64,000 bases of DNA, from the NCBI GenBank assembly GCA_018340375.1, contig JAFFJZ010000001.1:62116001-62180000 (forward strand). The letters run 5' to 3'. A program made the position numbers and the translations under genes. Positions within the stretch are counted from its first letter, which is position 1, and each line of letters begins with the position of its first letter. The notes under the pieces are model-generated. The model was not told the DNA's origin and made no database searches. It saw only the letters and a program-made list of their open reading frames with translations. The DNA is from Gonatopus flavifemur. Lineage: Eukaryota > Arthropoda > Insecta > Hymenoptera > Dryinidae. Below, one piece after another: positions 25,681 to 37,085 of this stretch.

Positions 25681-26247
25681 TGTCACAGGTATTTCATTTT
25701 TTTCTGTGAAGATCCCAATAACTGATTCGATTAAAGAACACAAGAAGCACTAATCCCATTTTATCAACACAAATCAGCTCCAGTAATAATTATCCGATAA
25801 GAGGAGACAGGTATCATGACAGGTGTTGAAGTGTGTTGATTTTTTAATGATCACTCAATTCAAGTCTCGTTATAATCGTGAGCGTAATCGTTATTTCTAA
25901 CGAGGGAATTGATATGACTTTCGTCGTGTCGACAAAGAAACGATCAAGAATAAATCGATTTGATGGAACGATCAAAATTGATCCATCCTCAGAAATAGGA
26001 ATTGTAATCCTGCAGAGTTTTCATTCTCATATAAGATGGAACATGTGATGGTTGAAAGCAAAACCCAATCAATAATCTTAATATGCAATAATTTCTAGTA
26101 TTCTTGTAAAAGAAAATACTATCTATTCAAACGAAACATGAATTGCTCTTAAGACTTGAAATCATTGTTTTTACATCTATATGCAAATAATTTTACGGAA
26201 ATTAAATTATATCAATGAGAAGTAAAGAAGAGTTTTATCAGTTTTCA

Positions 26248-26387
26248 TACATTGAGAAAAAAGTATTCCAAATTCATTGCAATCGAATAAGGATTGTTGA
26301 CTATTAACAAATCTTATTCGTGACAAAGATGGTTTGTTTATGATTAATAAGCCTTTTTTGTCACATATCAACTCTTCTCTCAGTGTA
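26248..26387. mobile_element. 140-bp MITE, TACAYTGAGA ends
   Basis: TACATTGAGAAAA on the left and TTCTCTCAGTGTA on the right. The centre has ATTAACAAATC and GATTAATAA as an imperfect inverted pair. Belongs to the CACTGAGAAA group. Confidence 0.6.
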
Positions 26388-26712
26388 ATGAGAGCCTCTC
26401 CTGCTTTGCGGGATTGCAATCCCTACTAAAAAATTATGAATAATTCGTAAAATATTTAAGAAGAAATCTTCATAAAATTTGAATGAGTGATGATCGAGTA
26501 TTGAATCGATCAATCGATCATGACTCGTAAATTACAAAATCATTACTTGCACGATAAACAGTTGTATAATATTGTATCGCACAAAAATGCGATAAATTTG
26601 GAAACGAATTTAGTGCAAGGAATGAAAAAACGAGATTCGTAAATGTACGTTATGAATGAAATTGAATAAAAATGAATCCATACAAAAGAAGTTTTTGGTG
26701 CAAAGAATTTAC

Positions 26713-26793
26713 CTGGAGTTGGCTGGGCTTCTGCTCTGTCCACTCCATCCGCTCCCTCAGCGGGTGGACCACCTTCCTCTGTGAGCGCTCCTT
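26713..26793 (-). CDS. wupA: TnH-like extension exon 2 (Gly/Glu/Pro-rich)
   Basis: The exon is 81 nt, acceptor CTCTGTGAAAG, donor GTAAAT, phase 1 in and phase 1 out, so it can be skipped without a frame change. With the carried G it reads EGALTEEGGPPAEGADG, then VDRAEAQPTP. The PPAEGA unit resembles the AEGAP repeat of the last exon. Open frame continues on both sides but the sharp change in composition agrees with these splice sites. Confidence 0.72.
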
Positions 26794-26981
26794 CTTTCAC
26801 AGAGAAAATTACGTTAGATTTCCAATCAATTACGAATTTCATAAGATAATCAAAAAATTTGCAAACCAATAAAAAATGTATTGGGAATGAATAAAAAAAT
26901 ATATATTTCACAACTTCGATGGATCATTGAATATTTTTCGTATTCAACTGTTAATTAATATATATTTAATCGTTTTCATAC

Positions 26982-27138
26982 CTGCAGGGGTGCCTTCGGG
27001 GGGTACAGGAGACGGCGCAATCTCTGACGGGGCTGGACTTATTGAAGGTGGTGCTGGGCTAACGGGAGTCGGTGGTGCAGGTTCTGGAGTAGGTGTAGGC
27101 TCCGGTGCCGGTACTTCTATCACAGGAGGCTCTTCCAC
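26982..27138 (-). CDS. wupA: TnH-like extension exon 1 (VEEPPVIEVPAPEP, Pro-rich)
   Basis: The exon is 157 nt, phase 0 in after GTGATAG and phase 1 out at GTATGA. It codes for VEEPPVIEVPAPEPTP, then repeated P-A-P and P-x-P units ending PVPPEGTPA. About 40 percent of residues are Pro, with Ala, Glu, Thr and Ser and no basic residues. The entry phase fits DKE, NASKDK or the internal donor after KKGEEKK. Composition is that of insect troponin H, the Pro/Ala-rich tail found on flight-muscle TnI in Lethocerus and on tropomyosin in Drosophila. Its acceptor has a poor pyrimidine tract, in keeping with regulated use. Confidence 0.82.
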
Positions 27139-28447
27139 CTATCACAATCATTATTATTTTCTGTTATCATATGTAATTCAATATCCCACTTCAACCCATT
27201 ATCCGGCCACTCAAAATTCATCTCATTTAATTTCGATTTCAGCAATCTCAAATAAATGAAAAAATGAACAAAAAGGAAACCATTCGATTGCATGACTCGC
27301 TGATGGAATTTAATTATAGTTCAAATGAACTTGCACTTTCCATGGAGTTTGAGGCACAATTCACGACGTTTAATTGAAAAATCAATCAGCTCCACAAGAT
27401 CAATGTATTGACACTCTAGTAGTTCCGCCTAACCAAACGAATGGACATGCCAGCAAACACATTACGTCTGATGATTTACGGTCACTGCTTGGAACTGGCA
27501 AATGTACTCGAGTTTAATCATCATTGGATTTCGTGAGCATGTCATCCGTTACATGAACAATAACCCTGCTCTTTGAGATGCATTTGAACACGCGTACCAA
27601 AATCATGCATGTAGTTTATGTTTCGTTGTAACTCTTGTAATTCCCCAAGTTCTCTAATTTCATAAATTCTGATGAAGTTTGAATTTGTGCATGACTCATA
27701 GTTATTTCGAAAATTAACGAGGACACGAATCTCAAGATTTAGTTGCGTTAATATGAACTTTTATATGGATTCATGTAAATAATTCTGGATCAATGGAAAT
27801 GAGTCTTGGGATTTCAAAACTGATCGCAGTTTCTCAAATATTTTTCTACTACAAAAGCAAAAAACACTCGAATAATTTGCTCACTGTGTTTCTTTTTGTT
27901 TTGTTTTTTGTACGAGTTGATGGAGAATTGCTCTCGATACAAAATTTCATATAATTCGCATAAAAAGCTGCAGAAATGGGGTTTCACGTGACAGAGTAGA
28001 CAAATAATCAAAAATATTAGAATTTGAGAAATTGCACCTACGTACTGATATACAACACATATATCTTAAGGGATATGTGAGATATGAATTACACGATGCG
28101 AATTTACACCTCAATTAGGGAGGCAGTAGAATGAAGCGAATGTGGTCAGACACATGAACTGGAATTCATATAAAACATGAATACAAAAAGAATGATTCAT
28201 ACTGGTGTATTTTTCAGGATCAAAATTGTCCAGTCAGGGCAATGAAAGGGATATCCTTGTGTAGCATCGAAATTTGAAAATAAACAAAATCTTTATAGAA
28301 TTCAATGAAATTGTGGTTGAAACTGAAGAAATTCGTTGAGATTTGATGAACTTAACGCGGAATGCATTGAATTACTCTTGCAATCAAATAAAATTCAAAT
28401 TAGATGAAACACATGACAATTTTATTTATAGCTGAATTCTTTGTAAA

Positions 28448-28760
28448 CCCTATTGAAAATGCCAGACAGATCTGGACAAAAAATAGTTGTTAGGCTTTGA
28501 ACGGTCTTTGTCCCAGGTAATCCGGTCAAAAACTGACAAAATTTTCACCTGGTTTTGTCTGGATTCACCAAATTGGAATATTCTATCAGAACCTGACGAA
28601 ATTTTTTCAGTCAGTTTTTGACCGGATATTCCATGTTTAGTGATTTCGGACAAAACCAGGTGAAAATTTTGTCAGTTTTTGACTGGATTACCTGGGACAA
28701 AGAACGTTCAAAGCCCAACAACTATTTTTTGTCCGGATCTGTCCGGCATTTTCAGCAGGG
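28448..28760. mobile_element. 313-bp foldback MITE, CCCTNNTGAAAATGCC ends
   Basis: CCCTATTGAAAATGCC at the left answers GGCATTTTCAGCAGGG at the right. The element is palindromic almost throughout: ACCAGGTGAAAATTTTGTC recurs inverted around the centre near 28600. Size and termini match 22143-22453. Confidence 0.85.
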
Positions 28761-30502
28761 ACAACACTGTTTCGGAACTGTTGAATCTACCTGAATTTCA
28801 TGGAAAATTGGTGATTGTTACATTAGATCTGTGTATTGTTTTCTAATCGAGTTCCATGAAAATTGATTCCCCGCTTCTCATTATTCCCTATCAAATGCGT
28901 CACGTGATTAACCAGATTCTATTAAATTATTCAAAGGGATCGCTCATTGGCTCTCGTAAACTAGAAACAAACACCGTCTGTCATCTACGTATCTAGTAAT
29001 AATATTTCATTCGACTCGATATTACTCAGAAATATCCAGTTCTCATATTCTATTCGATCTTCTATAAAACACAGACTGTTAATAAAGAATCACATCAAAC
29101 AACAAAAACAATTTTTTCCTCTCCCTAGCAGGTCACCCATCGATGTCCACGTCACATCCCCGTGGAGGCGGAGGAATGGAAAGGAAACATTATTTTCGTA
29201 TTTAGAACATTATCATCACTTTGAATCAATTTCAAAATCACCACAATCGAAATGATTGTTCATCAGTGGTACTGGATCCCATTGACTTCATATCACAGAC
29301 TCCTCAGTCATTCTTTCCAGGCATAGAATATTCAATATAATACGAGTGCTCGATAGAATTTTTCGTGCTACTTGTGAACTGTACACGACTTGATCTGATC
29401 GTTGAGTTGAAACAACCCAACCAAGCATTTTTCAATTACCGTCAGATGAAATGTCTATAGAATTGCATAGAGTCCACATAAAAGTATCAAGAGAACTTTG
29501 AATAGCCAGATGATGGAATTGTTGTTTGAATATTCAAATCATGCGCTGAGTGTAGAATAGCGAACGTATGATAAAGCGAATTTTGTTGAAAAGCATCACT
29601 CGATTAGCGAATCGTTATTAAGCGAAATCCTGTTAGTAATGTACCTACCTTTATTATCTCAGTCTTGCGAAGCAAGTGATATTACGATGAATAGACGGGG
29701 CCCGCCCGCTCTACCACTTACGTTTCTTTGTAGAATATGAGAAAATAGAGGATATTTTTAGTCTTTATCGATAAAAACAATGTTTTCCCAAAGAATTTCA
29801 ACATACGCAAATATTTCTCTTGTGGATAAAGCTGAAACTAGCAGCCAAAAGAGTCGGTTGGTAGTCGGTTGTTGTAGGTTTTGATCGAACTTTTGACTGA
29901 ATGGCATGGAAACTTTCTTCGGAAGGAGGAATTACTTGATTGATTTGAAGCTATGAGGTAAGAAAAGAAAAACGTTCATTACTGATGCATTCATTTGTAC
30001 ATTGTGCCAATTCTGGCGATAAAATCTAGGTTGGGGTGAAGCTGGCGGTCTAGGCAGTCACGTCATTCACTAAGTTGGAAAAAAACGCAATAATTTCACT
30101 ACTATTCTTGGATCTCTCTACCGTTCTTGATTTTTTAATAATAACGTTTTAGGGTGGAAAATTCTGATTTCTTGAAACGGTGAAGATTTCAAATCACTAT
30201 GACTGGAGAAATAAAAATGTTATACAAGCTCATGAGGATTGGAGTCTTCGGTTGCCGAAGCTCTGAAGTGCTTGATTCTTGAGACATATCTGCATTTTTC
30301 ATAGCCAGACGAAAACCATAATAACGCTCTTGGAAGACAAAGAACAGAAAGAGCGAAGAGAGAAAATTTGTCATCATTAATTCAATAATAAGGAAAATAA
30401 GAGAGCTATGAGCGCAAAGTTGATTTAACGTTGGGTCAATATTGATGTAATGGTAGTTTAAGTTTCGAGAAAAACTTTCAAACATCTCCTAATGAATTTC
30501 CC

Positions 30503-30735
30503 TAAGGTAGATGACCCCATTTATGAACGCGACCCCTTTAATGAACGTTTTGGTTTTTGATTCATAGTACTTTTCATTTAGTGCTTTAATTTCATCCAAG
30601 CATGACTGACTGGATACTAAATCAACCGCTGTTATGTGAATAAATTCAGAATAATATGCCATGGGAAAGATATAATAAATAAACGATTGTTCGCTAATGC
30701 GGGTTAAGGTGTTCATTAATGGGGCCGGTCACCTT
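30503..30735. mobile_element. 233-bp MITE, AAGGT ends with CCCCATTTATGAAC
   Basis: CCCCATTTATGAAC near the left is mirrored by GTTCATTAATGGGG at the right, bounded by AAGGT and ACCTT. The terminal repeats are about 25 bp. The open minus-strand frame inside does not match a known transposase. Confidence 0.65.
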
Positions 30736-31053
30736 ACTCAAAACCAGTCTTTGTCAAAAAGTTACTGCAGAATATTTGAGAATTGGAAAATCATTGGGAA
30801 ATTCATCCACCAGTTTTGGTTCAAGTTCATTATAAAATCGATCCAGTCTCGGGTGAAGTCTGTTAGATAAATTTTTCAATGATTGCCCAATGTTGGGGAA
30901 GTATTGACTGATCTCAGCAAAATGAATTGGGGCATGTGAGGCACTCTCACATCCTGTCATTAGAAGATTGCGCCAAGTTTTGCTGCCAAAGCTTGACTAA
31001 GCTTCTTAGCTAAATATTTCAATTTCTACATGGGCAGTTTCAGGCGTTCTTGA

Positions 31054-31247
31054 TGTTTGAATCGTTTATTGAAGCGAAAAGAGAATTTAGATGCTTCAAA
31101 TTTAAGAAATCATCGAAGATTATTCTTTTCAAACAACTCCTTGGAACTGAAAACATCGTTTGAGAAATGTACTGCAAGATTTCTGGTCTTCGACAGCTCT
31201 GAATTTTGTTATCAATCTACCAATTTGTTTCAATAAACGATTCAAAC
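31054..31247. mobile_element. GTTTGAATCG element, copy 2
   Basis: Terminal inverted repeats GTTTGAATCGTTTAT and ATAAACGATTCAAAC lie 194 bp apart. The interior (ATGTACTGCA, then TTCTG and AGCTC) matches the element at 981-1183, so this is a dispersed family. Confidence 0.75.
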
Positions 31248-32370
31248 TTCAGCAACATAGTTTCAGCTTCATTTCCTTTGCACAGGAGAAATTTTATTGA
31301 TATATTTATTTTCTGAACAAGTTATTTTGTAATTTATAACGTGGAACTTGTAGTTTTGCTCTCAAACGTAACAATAAGGTGGGTTCCAATACATCTCCCA
31401 ACTTTGAGGAAAAATTTTGAGCGGGCCCTCTGAATAGGTAACTGTAGCTACCTTAATGAATATCCACAGACAACTTTGAGCTATCTTTTCTCCATTTACC
31501 CCACATTTTCACATTTATTTCGCTACTATTAACTTACCAAATATAATATAATCTGTAAAAGTTACTGAGATATGTTGATGCATTTTTCGTTTTTTTTGTA
31601 CTGATGCGGTTGATTTGTAACCAATCTTGAATTCACAAAGATTCCTTGATAAAGATAAAGAACAAATCACGAATCAACCGTCATTCTCGATTAAAATTGG
31701 ATTCACCTTACATGCTATAAATGTGAATGGAATTATTTTATAATAAACTCTTAAGATCTTAACAGACATATCGTGAAAAGAAAATTCATGCTGAATATTG
31801 AATGTAATTTTCAAAGTGCATGACAGATAATTCGGATGAAAAAATTGAAAATGAGCAATATTCGACAGGGGGGATACTTTTCCATAGTGAAAGTATATAA
31901 TTTAAAAAGAGTGAAAGAATTTAAATATCGATACTGTGAACATCACTCATTTATAAAAATAACACTAAACAGGAAAATTGAACATTAAATTTTTAAACAC
32001 TTTGACAATCTTTGGGAAAAAGACACAAAGGGGAAAAATAAACATACAAAAGGATAGGAGTGTTTGTATTATATATAGTTCTTCAATATTACGTTTTACA
32101 ATAAAACTTAATTATCGATTTCCTCCGATACTCCAAAGAGTTCGCACGCAAAACGAGAACATTTACAAAAGACGGAAAATGAAATATTTGTGGATGTGAT
32201 ACAAAAATTGGTTATATTCATCTTGTAAGGATTCACGGGAACATTCTGTAACGTTTGAATGGGATTTAAAAATCGAGCAAAATTATGCGAGGAAAGGGAG
32301 AGTAAAACATATACGTTAACGATATATTATTATATACCTTGCGTGCATCGTTCAAAGGAATATATTTATA

Positions 32371-32393
32371 TATTATTATTATTATTATTATTA
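32371..32393. repeat. (TTA)n microsatellite
   Basis: Perfect TTA run of about seven units in the 3' UTR side of the usual C-terminal exon. Confidence 0.85.
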
Positions 32394-32521
32394 CGACTAG
32401 ATCAATCAATTGGAAATTAAAAAATAAAATTAAAGGTAGAAAGATAAATCGTCTTGATCGGACAGTTTTTAAAAGACAGACGGATGATCCGTTATTGCGA
32501 ATGTCGACAAAGAGCTCATTC

Positions 32522-32593
32522 TCATGCCTCTACAGGTGCTTCCTCTTCCTTTACCTTCTTTTCCTCGCCCTTCTTCGACCAGTCTGGTTTTTT
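32522..32593 (-). CDS. wupA: Troponin I usual C-terminal exon (KKPDWSKK...APVEA)
   Basis: After TTTTACAG there are 23 codons and TGA: KKPDWSKKGEEKK followed by VKEEEAPVEA. Drosophila ends KKPDWSKGKPGDAKVKEEVEAEA, so this is the standard C-terminal exon, phase 0 in. It contains an in-frame donor-like sequence, AAG then GTAAAG, after codon 13 (exon end 32555). That donor would let the exon act as an internal exon joined to the Pro/Ala-rich set. The acidic-basic tail binds actin-tropomyosin in the family. Confidence 0.95.
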   Translation of the reverse strand, partial: KKPDWSKKGEEKKVKEEEAPVEA

Positions 32594-33260
32594 CTGTAAA
32601 ATTCAGAAATAGTTTCTTAATACTCGTTATCGCCTTTTATATTTCCAAGGAGATCAGAATGAATGTGCACAACACGCTCATGGGTTAAAGAACAATGGAA
32701 AAAATTTAACGCTTACAAAGCAGGTACCGTTTGTATCCGGAAAAAAATCTCTATTATCAGTTCTAAATGTTTCTATATAAGTAGTATTTCTCTTCCTGTT
32801 CTATTCCACAGAATTTACAACGATACCAATACCGATTGAACGTTTTCTTTAAGCATCTATATATCTTTTTTTCTCAAAGCTGTGAATCGTGAATAGAAGC
32901 CGTGCAATGAGAATAGAAATTCCGAGAACGGAATTTACGATAGGGACAGAACAGTGAAAAAAGATTATTCACGTTTCGCGATTCGACAATTTAATGTAAG
33001 TTCCATTTAGAAGAATAGCTTCACGTGTGCATATATCGTCTGGTGATCGCAAAACCATTCGTTTCATGCAAAAATAGAAAAGAATTTTATTTTCTAATGA
33101 AAAATAATCGTTCGATCGCGAGTGCGCGGTGGTGCTGTGAAACAATTCTAACAAGCTTGACTAATTCTATTATCTCCTCTAAATGATCTAACATTCTCTC
33201 AAAGAGTTCTTTTTCTCGCATATCCACACTCATCTACAATTTTCTTGGTTAGAGTTTTAC

Positions 33261-33278
33261 CTTGTCTTTTGATGCGTT
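33261..33278 (-). CDS. wupA: Candidate troponin I 18-nt microexon (NASKDK)
   Basis: Acceptor TTCGCAG and donor GTAAAA enclose 18 nt coding for NASKDK. It is phase 0 on both sides and lies between DKE and the two downstream phase 0 acceptors. It could be included before KKPDW or before the Pro/Ala-rich exons without changing frame. The hydrophilic sequence suits a linker. There is no homology evidence and the donor is weak, so it needs RNA support. Confidence 0.42.
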
Positions 33279-35057
33279 CTGCGAACATAATGCAAAAGCA
33301 ATTAGTCGACACATGAGACACGGACAATTATTATCAAAAGCATACGACTTTGATTTATGTGATATTATGACTGACAAATATCTATAGTGATGGTAAAGTG
33401 GACCAACGATTCGTTCGGCAATAGAGTTATTTGTGAGTCACGATTAAGCATAAAACAAGTCCTAATGGATATAAATTTTGTAGGATATACGTCCAAAATC
33501 CTCAGTGGGGATAATTTGGAGCATCATTTCTACAGAAAGAATTGAAAATTTCTTTGTTTCATTAAAATTAATTCGAAATTTACCATCTTACAGGAAAGAT
33601 TGATTGATTTTCAGTTGGGACCTGACAATCTTGTTCAGGAGGAGTTCTTTGAGAACTTATGAATGAAATTCGAATGATGAATATAACTAGGAAAATTCGA
33701 GGAACAATTATATTGAACAAACTCAGCATGTGACCTATGAAAATTACATTTGATTTTCAAAGATTTGGAATTATCAATTTCACAAAGTGCATGGTAAATC
33801 CGTTTGAAACTATTTTCAAGAGAGAATTCTCTTCCTGCACTTCTACTGAATTTCTGAGAGAGAATTTTGATTTTTTGCTATCGTGAATGAAACTTGTTTT
33901 GATACAATCATTTCTGTACAAATGTTTATACCATTGATAAATGTCATCCATATCCATTACAAATAATTGAGACAAACGAAAAGATAGGACACTGATTCTA
34001 CACACGGGCAGCCTGGAAGCAATGGCAGCCGAGTCATGGCAGTGAAGAAAGCTAAAGAAAATTTTTTTAATGCGTAACTTCAGCTCCAATAAAAATTTAT
34101 AAATAAATTTATTGGATTTTCATCAACATCATTAGAAAAATTGAGAAAGAATATCGAGTGATGCGTGTTTAGTGTTGCGATTGCTTTGTATTTTCTTGTG
34201 TTTTTTATTTCATTTTATTCGTTTATTATATTTCTTGTCCTGATAACCTAAATATTTACGCGATATAACACGGTATAGTTATGAATTTTATATTCTATAT
34301 TTCAAGATACATCAATAGGGTGATTAGAACAACAACCAGAATATTGAAATAGATTGATTATAGAAGAGAGCTGTTTGTAAGTAAAGCGCTTGTTGCTATT
34401 ACAGAAACGGAACAGTACTGTGAGTTTTAAATATATACTTTGTAAGCCATTCTCACCTTCTTTCGCCATTTCTTTTGACTTTTTTTTTCTAACAAACTGT
34501 ATCACAATTCATTCGATTTTCAATATAAATCTACAACGTTACGATCACAGAAAGAGATGATTATTATTTGAAAAAATAGAAGAATTATTACACAAAAGAG
34601 AAAAGAGGCTCAAAGTTAAGATAGTGAAAAAGTAGTGAGAAAATAAGAATATAGTAATCTTCAGTGAGGAGTTCGGTATAGCAGTAACCGTCATTCAGTC
34701 CTTTGAAATGACATCATTTATTACGTGCAATTTGCTTATTATAATAACAATCTTCTAAACTTTTTTCATACCGAAACGTTTATACCGAAATATGAATTAT
34801 TGTAAAAATGTACACCGATTAAATAGCGTTCAGCATTTCTAACTTGACGACGCTATACGACGATAGAAACAATTACAAAAGGAGATGTGTGTATATATCG
34901 ATAAATAGAGTTTGTCCCGCGTCTACGTGTACCATGTGTCTTAGAATATTATATGACGATAATGAAATGCGCGATACATGTACGTGTTTGATTTTCTCTG
35001 TAAGGTTTTTGTTTCTGAACGTTTTTCGCACTGGTTGTTTTGTTTTTTATCTGACAT
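33279..35057 (-). other. Troponin I intron region between AEWQTKK exon and NASKDK
   Basis: AT-rich. It would include the 3' UTR of the AEWQTKK isoform at its start. I see no further exon with a matching phase. Confidence 0.5.
34717..34722 (-). terminator. Possible poly(A) signal for the AEWQTKK terminal exon
   Basis: AATAAA occurs on the minus strand about 335 nt after the TAA at 35058. The spacing is normal for an insect 3' UTR, but AATAAA is common in AT-rich DNA, so this is only a candidate. Confidence 0.3.
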
Positions 35058-35099
35058 TTATTTCTTCGTCTGCCACTCTGCCTTCTCGGATTTCTTGGG
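35058..35099 (-). CDS. wupA: Alternative troponin I terminal exon (PKKSEKAEWQTKK)
   Basis: A strong acceptor (GTTCTTCACAG) is followed by 13 codons, PKKSEKAEWQTKK, and a TAA stop. It is phase 0, matching the exit after DKE. The short Lys-rich tail with a single Trp parallels the usual tail KKPDWSKK, so this looks like an alternative last exon lying only 0.6 kb after the constant exon. The region on the other strand is also open, but only this reading gives a TnI-like tail at a splice site. A likely poly(A) signal follows at 34717-34722. Confidence 0.72.
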   Translation of the reverse strand, partial: PKKSEKAEWQTKK

Positions 35100-35695
35100 C
35101 TGTGAAGAACAACATATTGCCTAATCAACTACTGCTACTACTCTAAAGGTATTTTTTACATAGGATGTATAACATAAAGGACGATCGTTCGTCGGGAGAT
35201 GTCGTTTGTAAATTTAATGAATTCAAACAACATCCCCGGATGGAAAGATCCTCCAGTGTGAGTAACAATCTAATATTACTAACACATATAAAACCTGTCA
35301 TTTGGGTCTTGCGCACAAAGAAAAGGAAAATAAAAGGAACAAAAAAACAGAACCATGATGAAAACAGTTCTTCCGACAGATGAAGTGAGACAAGGTTCTG
35401 ATTCACCCGCCGAATCATTCAATATACTTTGGTATGCCGTAATGTAACAAAGGAAAACATCACTCTTCGCTTTTCACTTCAAAGAAAATACTACAGATAC
35501 ATTTTTTGTACATTTGGATCGGAGACTTGTCTCGTTCCCTGTCTTTGTTTTGAATTTCTGTCCTACGATTGGATATTCAAAGACAAGGAACAGACGTTCC
35601 AAAATGAATTTTCTTTTGTATTCAACGTGAAAATGAGAATTACCCAAATAAGGCTTCATTGGGGAGATTGGGACATCGAATACGATTGATCTTAC

Positions 35696-35837
35696 CTCTT
35701 TGTCCTCCTCTTCGAGGGTGAATTCCTTCTTCTTCACTTGTTTCAGTTGGTTACGGAAGTTGAATTCGGCGGCCTTCTTTTGAAGTTTGGCGAACTTGTT
35801 CTCGTATTTTGAGACCTTTTTCAGAGTTGGTTTCATG
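35696..35837 (-). CDS. wupA: Troponin I inhibitory and distal exon
   Basis: The exon is 142 nt, phase 2 in (completing Phe) after TTCTCAG and phase 0 out at GTAAGA. It encodes MKPTLKKVSKYENKFAKLQ, then KKAAEFNFRNQLKQVKKK and EFTLEEEDKE. It holds the basic inhibitory sequence (GKFMKPTLKKV across the junction), the switch helix and the second actin-binding region. Drosophila has the near-identical KPALKKVSKYENKFAKLQ. The phase 0 exit is shared by all alternative 3' ends found downstream, so this is the branching exon for the C-terminus. Confidence 0.97.
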
Positions 35838-36201
35838 CTGAGAATAGAAATTATATTGATTCAGCATTGAAGAGACGAATCTTTTGTTTTTTAATGCGAG
35901 TATATATTTTTAGTAAAGGGAAGAGTTTACGAGATCAAATTTAGAAGCGAGTAGTCAAAGCCACTGTGGAACGGCGTGTAATGAAATGGGAATCATTTTC
36001 TAGTTCTGTACTTTATGAAATAAATTCACAAACGCAGACGGTAGGGTGAGGTGAATACGCTATTAAGACTTTGACTTGACTTCATGCTCAACTTCGAAAC
36101 TTGGTAACATCATGTATGCTCGTAACGTATGTACTCGGATATGAATGTCTAATTCAAATATCTCAGATTCAAAAAGTATTTCTTTAGAAATGTATACTTA
36201 C

Positions 36202-36245
36202 AATTTACCTCGGAGATCGTTCACCTGACTGTTCAAATCTGCGAT
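36202..36245 (-). CDS. wupA: Troponin I exon before the inhibitory region (IADLNSQVNDLRGK)
   Basis: This 44-nt exon enters in phase 0 after ATCACAG and leaves in phase 2 at GTAAGT. It encodes IADLNSQVNDLRGK plus two bases of Phe completed in the next exon. Drosophila has INDLNAQVNDLRGKF at the same place. The segment is the end of the coiled coil and the start of the inhibitory peptide that blocks tropomyosin-actin. All four alternative exons splice into it in frame. Confidence 0.96.
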
Positions 36246-36998
36246 CTGTGATAACGTAAAATCTGCATTATTTTTCATCATCTCGAGAAGTAATCGTTGC
36301 TTTCTTCTACTTCATTTCGAATACCTCATATTGTAAAGATATTTGATTGATATGTTTCATATGAAAAACATACCAAGTGTTTTTCTATACAATATGATGA
36401 TACGTGAAGAAATATTGTGAGGGAGATAAAACAAGTTAACGGAATCATTCTCATAAGAAGTATTGAAAACTTCTTCACGTATCGATTGAATATTGATAAA
36501 ATACTGACATGGACGTGTACATTAAAAATTTGAATTATCAATTATCTGATACAAAGTTCAGTGATTAGTACAAGCATCACACAAAATCAACCCAACGCAA
36601 TGTGTTAGAAGATACTCGTAATAGCATATCATTCAATGCACATCAGAGATTCCATTATACCGTGAAGATCGATGAAGTTTTATACAAGGAAGTTGAAAAT
36701 CCTCTCAGTACAGTGGAAGATATTCTAGATTAATTCAAAATGATTGCGTTAGTGACAATGCCTACCATAATCTGGCTTGTCGTTTGAAAAAAAAAACAGA
36801 AGAAATAGAAATGAGTAGGACTGAAGGATGTAAAAGTGCAGAGATGATTGATTGAATAGAGGACGATATAGGACGAACGAAAGACAAAAGAAACAAAGTG
36901 TTTTTCAAAATACTATTTCAACAAGACTTACTATTTTTTTGTCATTATTCATTTATTCATTTATGAACGATACTTCTGAAAAGTGTTGAATGTGATAT

Positions 36999-37085
36999 CC
37001 CACACAACCGAGTGTTCTAAATAAATTCTTTACGAACTGTTTGAATTAATTCTAAGAATTCATTTCCAACAGCTGTTTTGTGTGG
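36999..37085. mobile_element. Short foldback, CCACACA ends
   Basis: CCACACAACCGAGTGTTC and AACAGCTGTTTTGTGTGG flank an AT-rich palindromic core containing AATTCTAAGAATT. The ends match the element at 56454-56573. Confidence 0.6.

Larger units (their letters stand above)
20244..26712 (-). other. Intron between TnH-like exons 2 and 3 (6.5 kb)
   Basis: AT-rich intron. It contains foldbacks at 22143-22453 and 26248-26387 and two patches of imperfect inverted repeats built from GTAGC and AGCTGT words (24690-24960 and 25440-25680). I found no other Pro/Ala-rich exon. Confidence 0.55.
27139..32521 (-). other. 3' UTR of short isoform and intron before the TnH-like exons
   Basis: It starts with the 3' UTR after the TGA at 32522, then AT-rich intron with a (TTA)n run at 32371-32393. 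Repeats at 31054-31247, 30503-30735 and 28448-28760 are listed separately. Short minus-strand ORFs at 30189-30960 are separated by stops and are not recognised. Confidence 0.5.

Noticed and set aside
30189..30960. Three consecutive minus-strand ORFs, including NLSNRLHPRLDRFYNELEP
   Set aside because: Separated by stops and a MITE, no recognised domain and no splice sites that join them; may be an old element fragment but cannot be supported.
34457..34488. Exon-like 32-nt segment on the minus strand (acceptor TTTGTTAG, donor GTGAGA) reading KKKSKEMAKE in one frame
   Set aside because: Its length is not a multiple of three and the Lys-rich frame needs an incoming phase that no upstream troponin I exon provides.
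35429..35689. 86-codon plus-strand ORF
   Set aside because: Lies in the intron immediately beyond the donor of the inhibitory exon, on the opposite strand; no start context, splice sites or recognisable domain.
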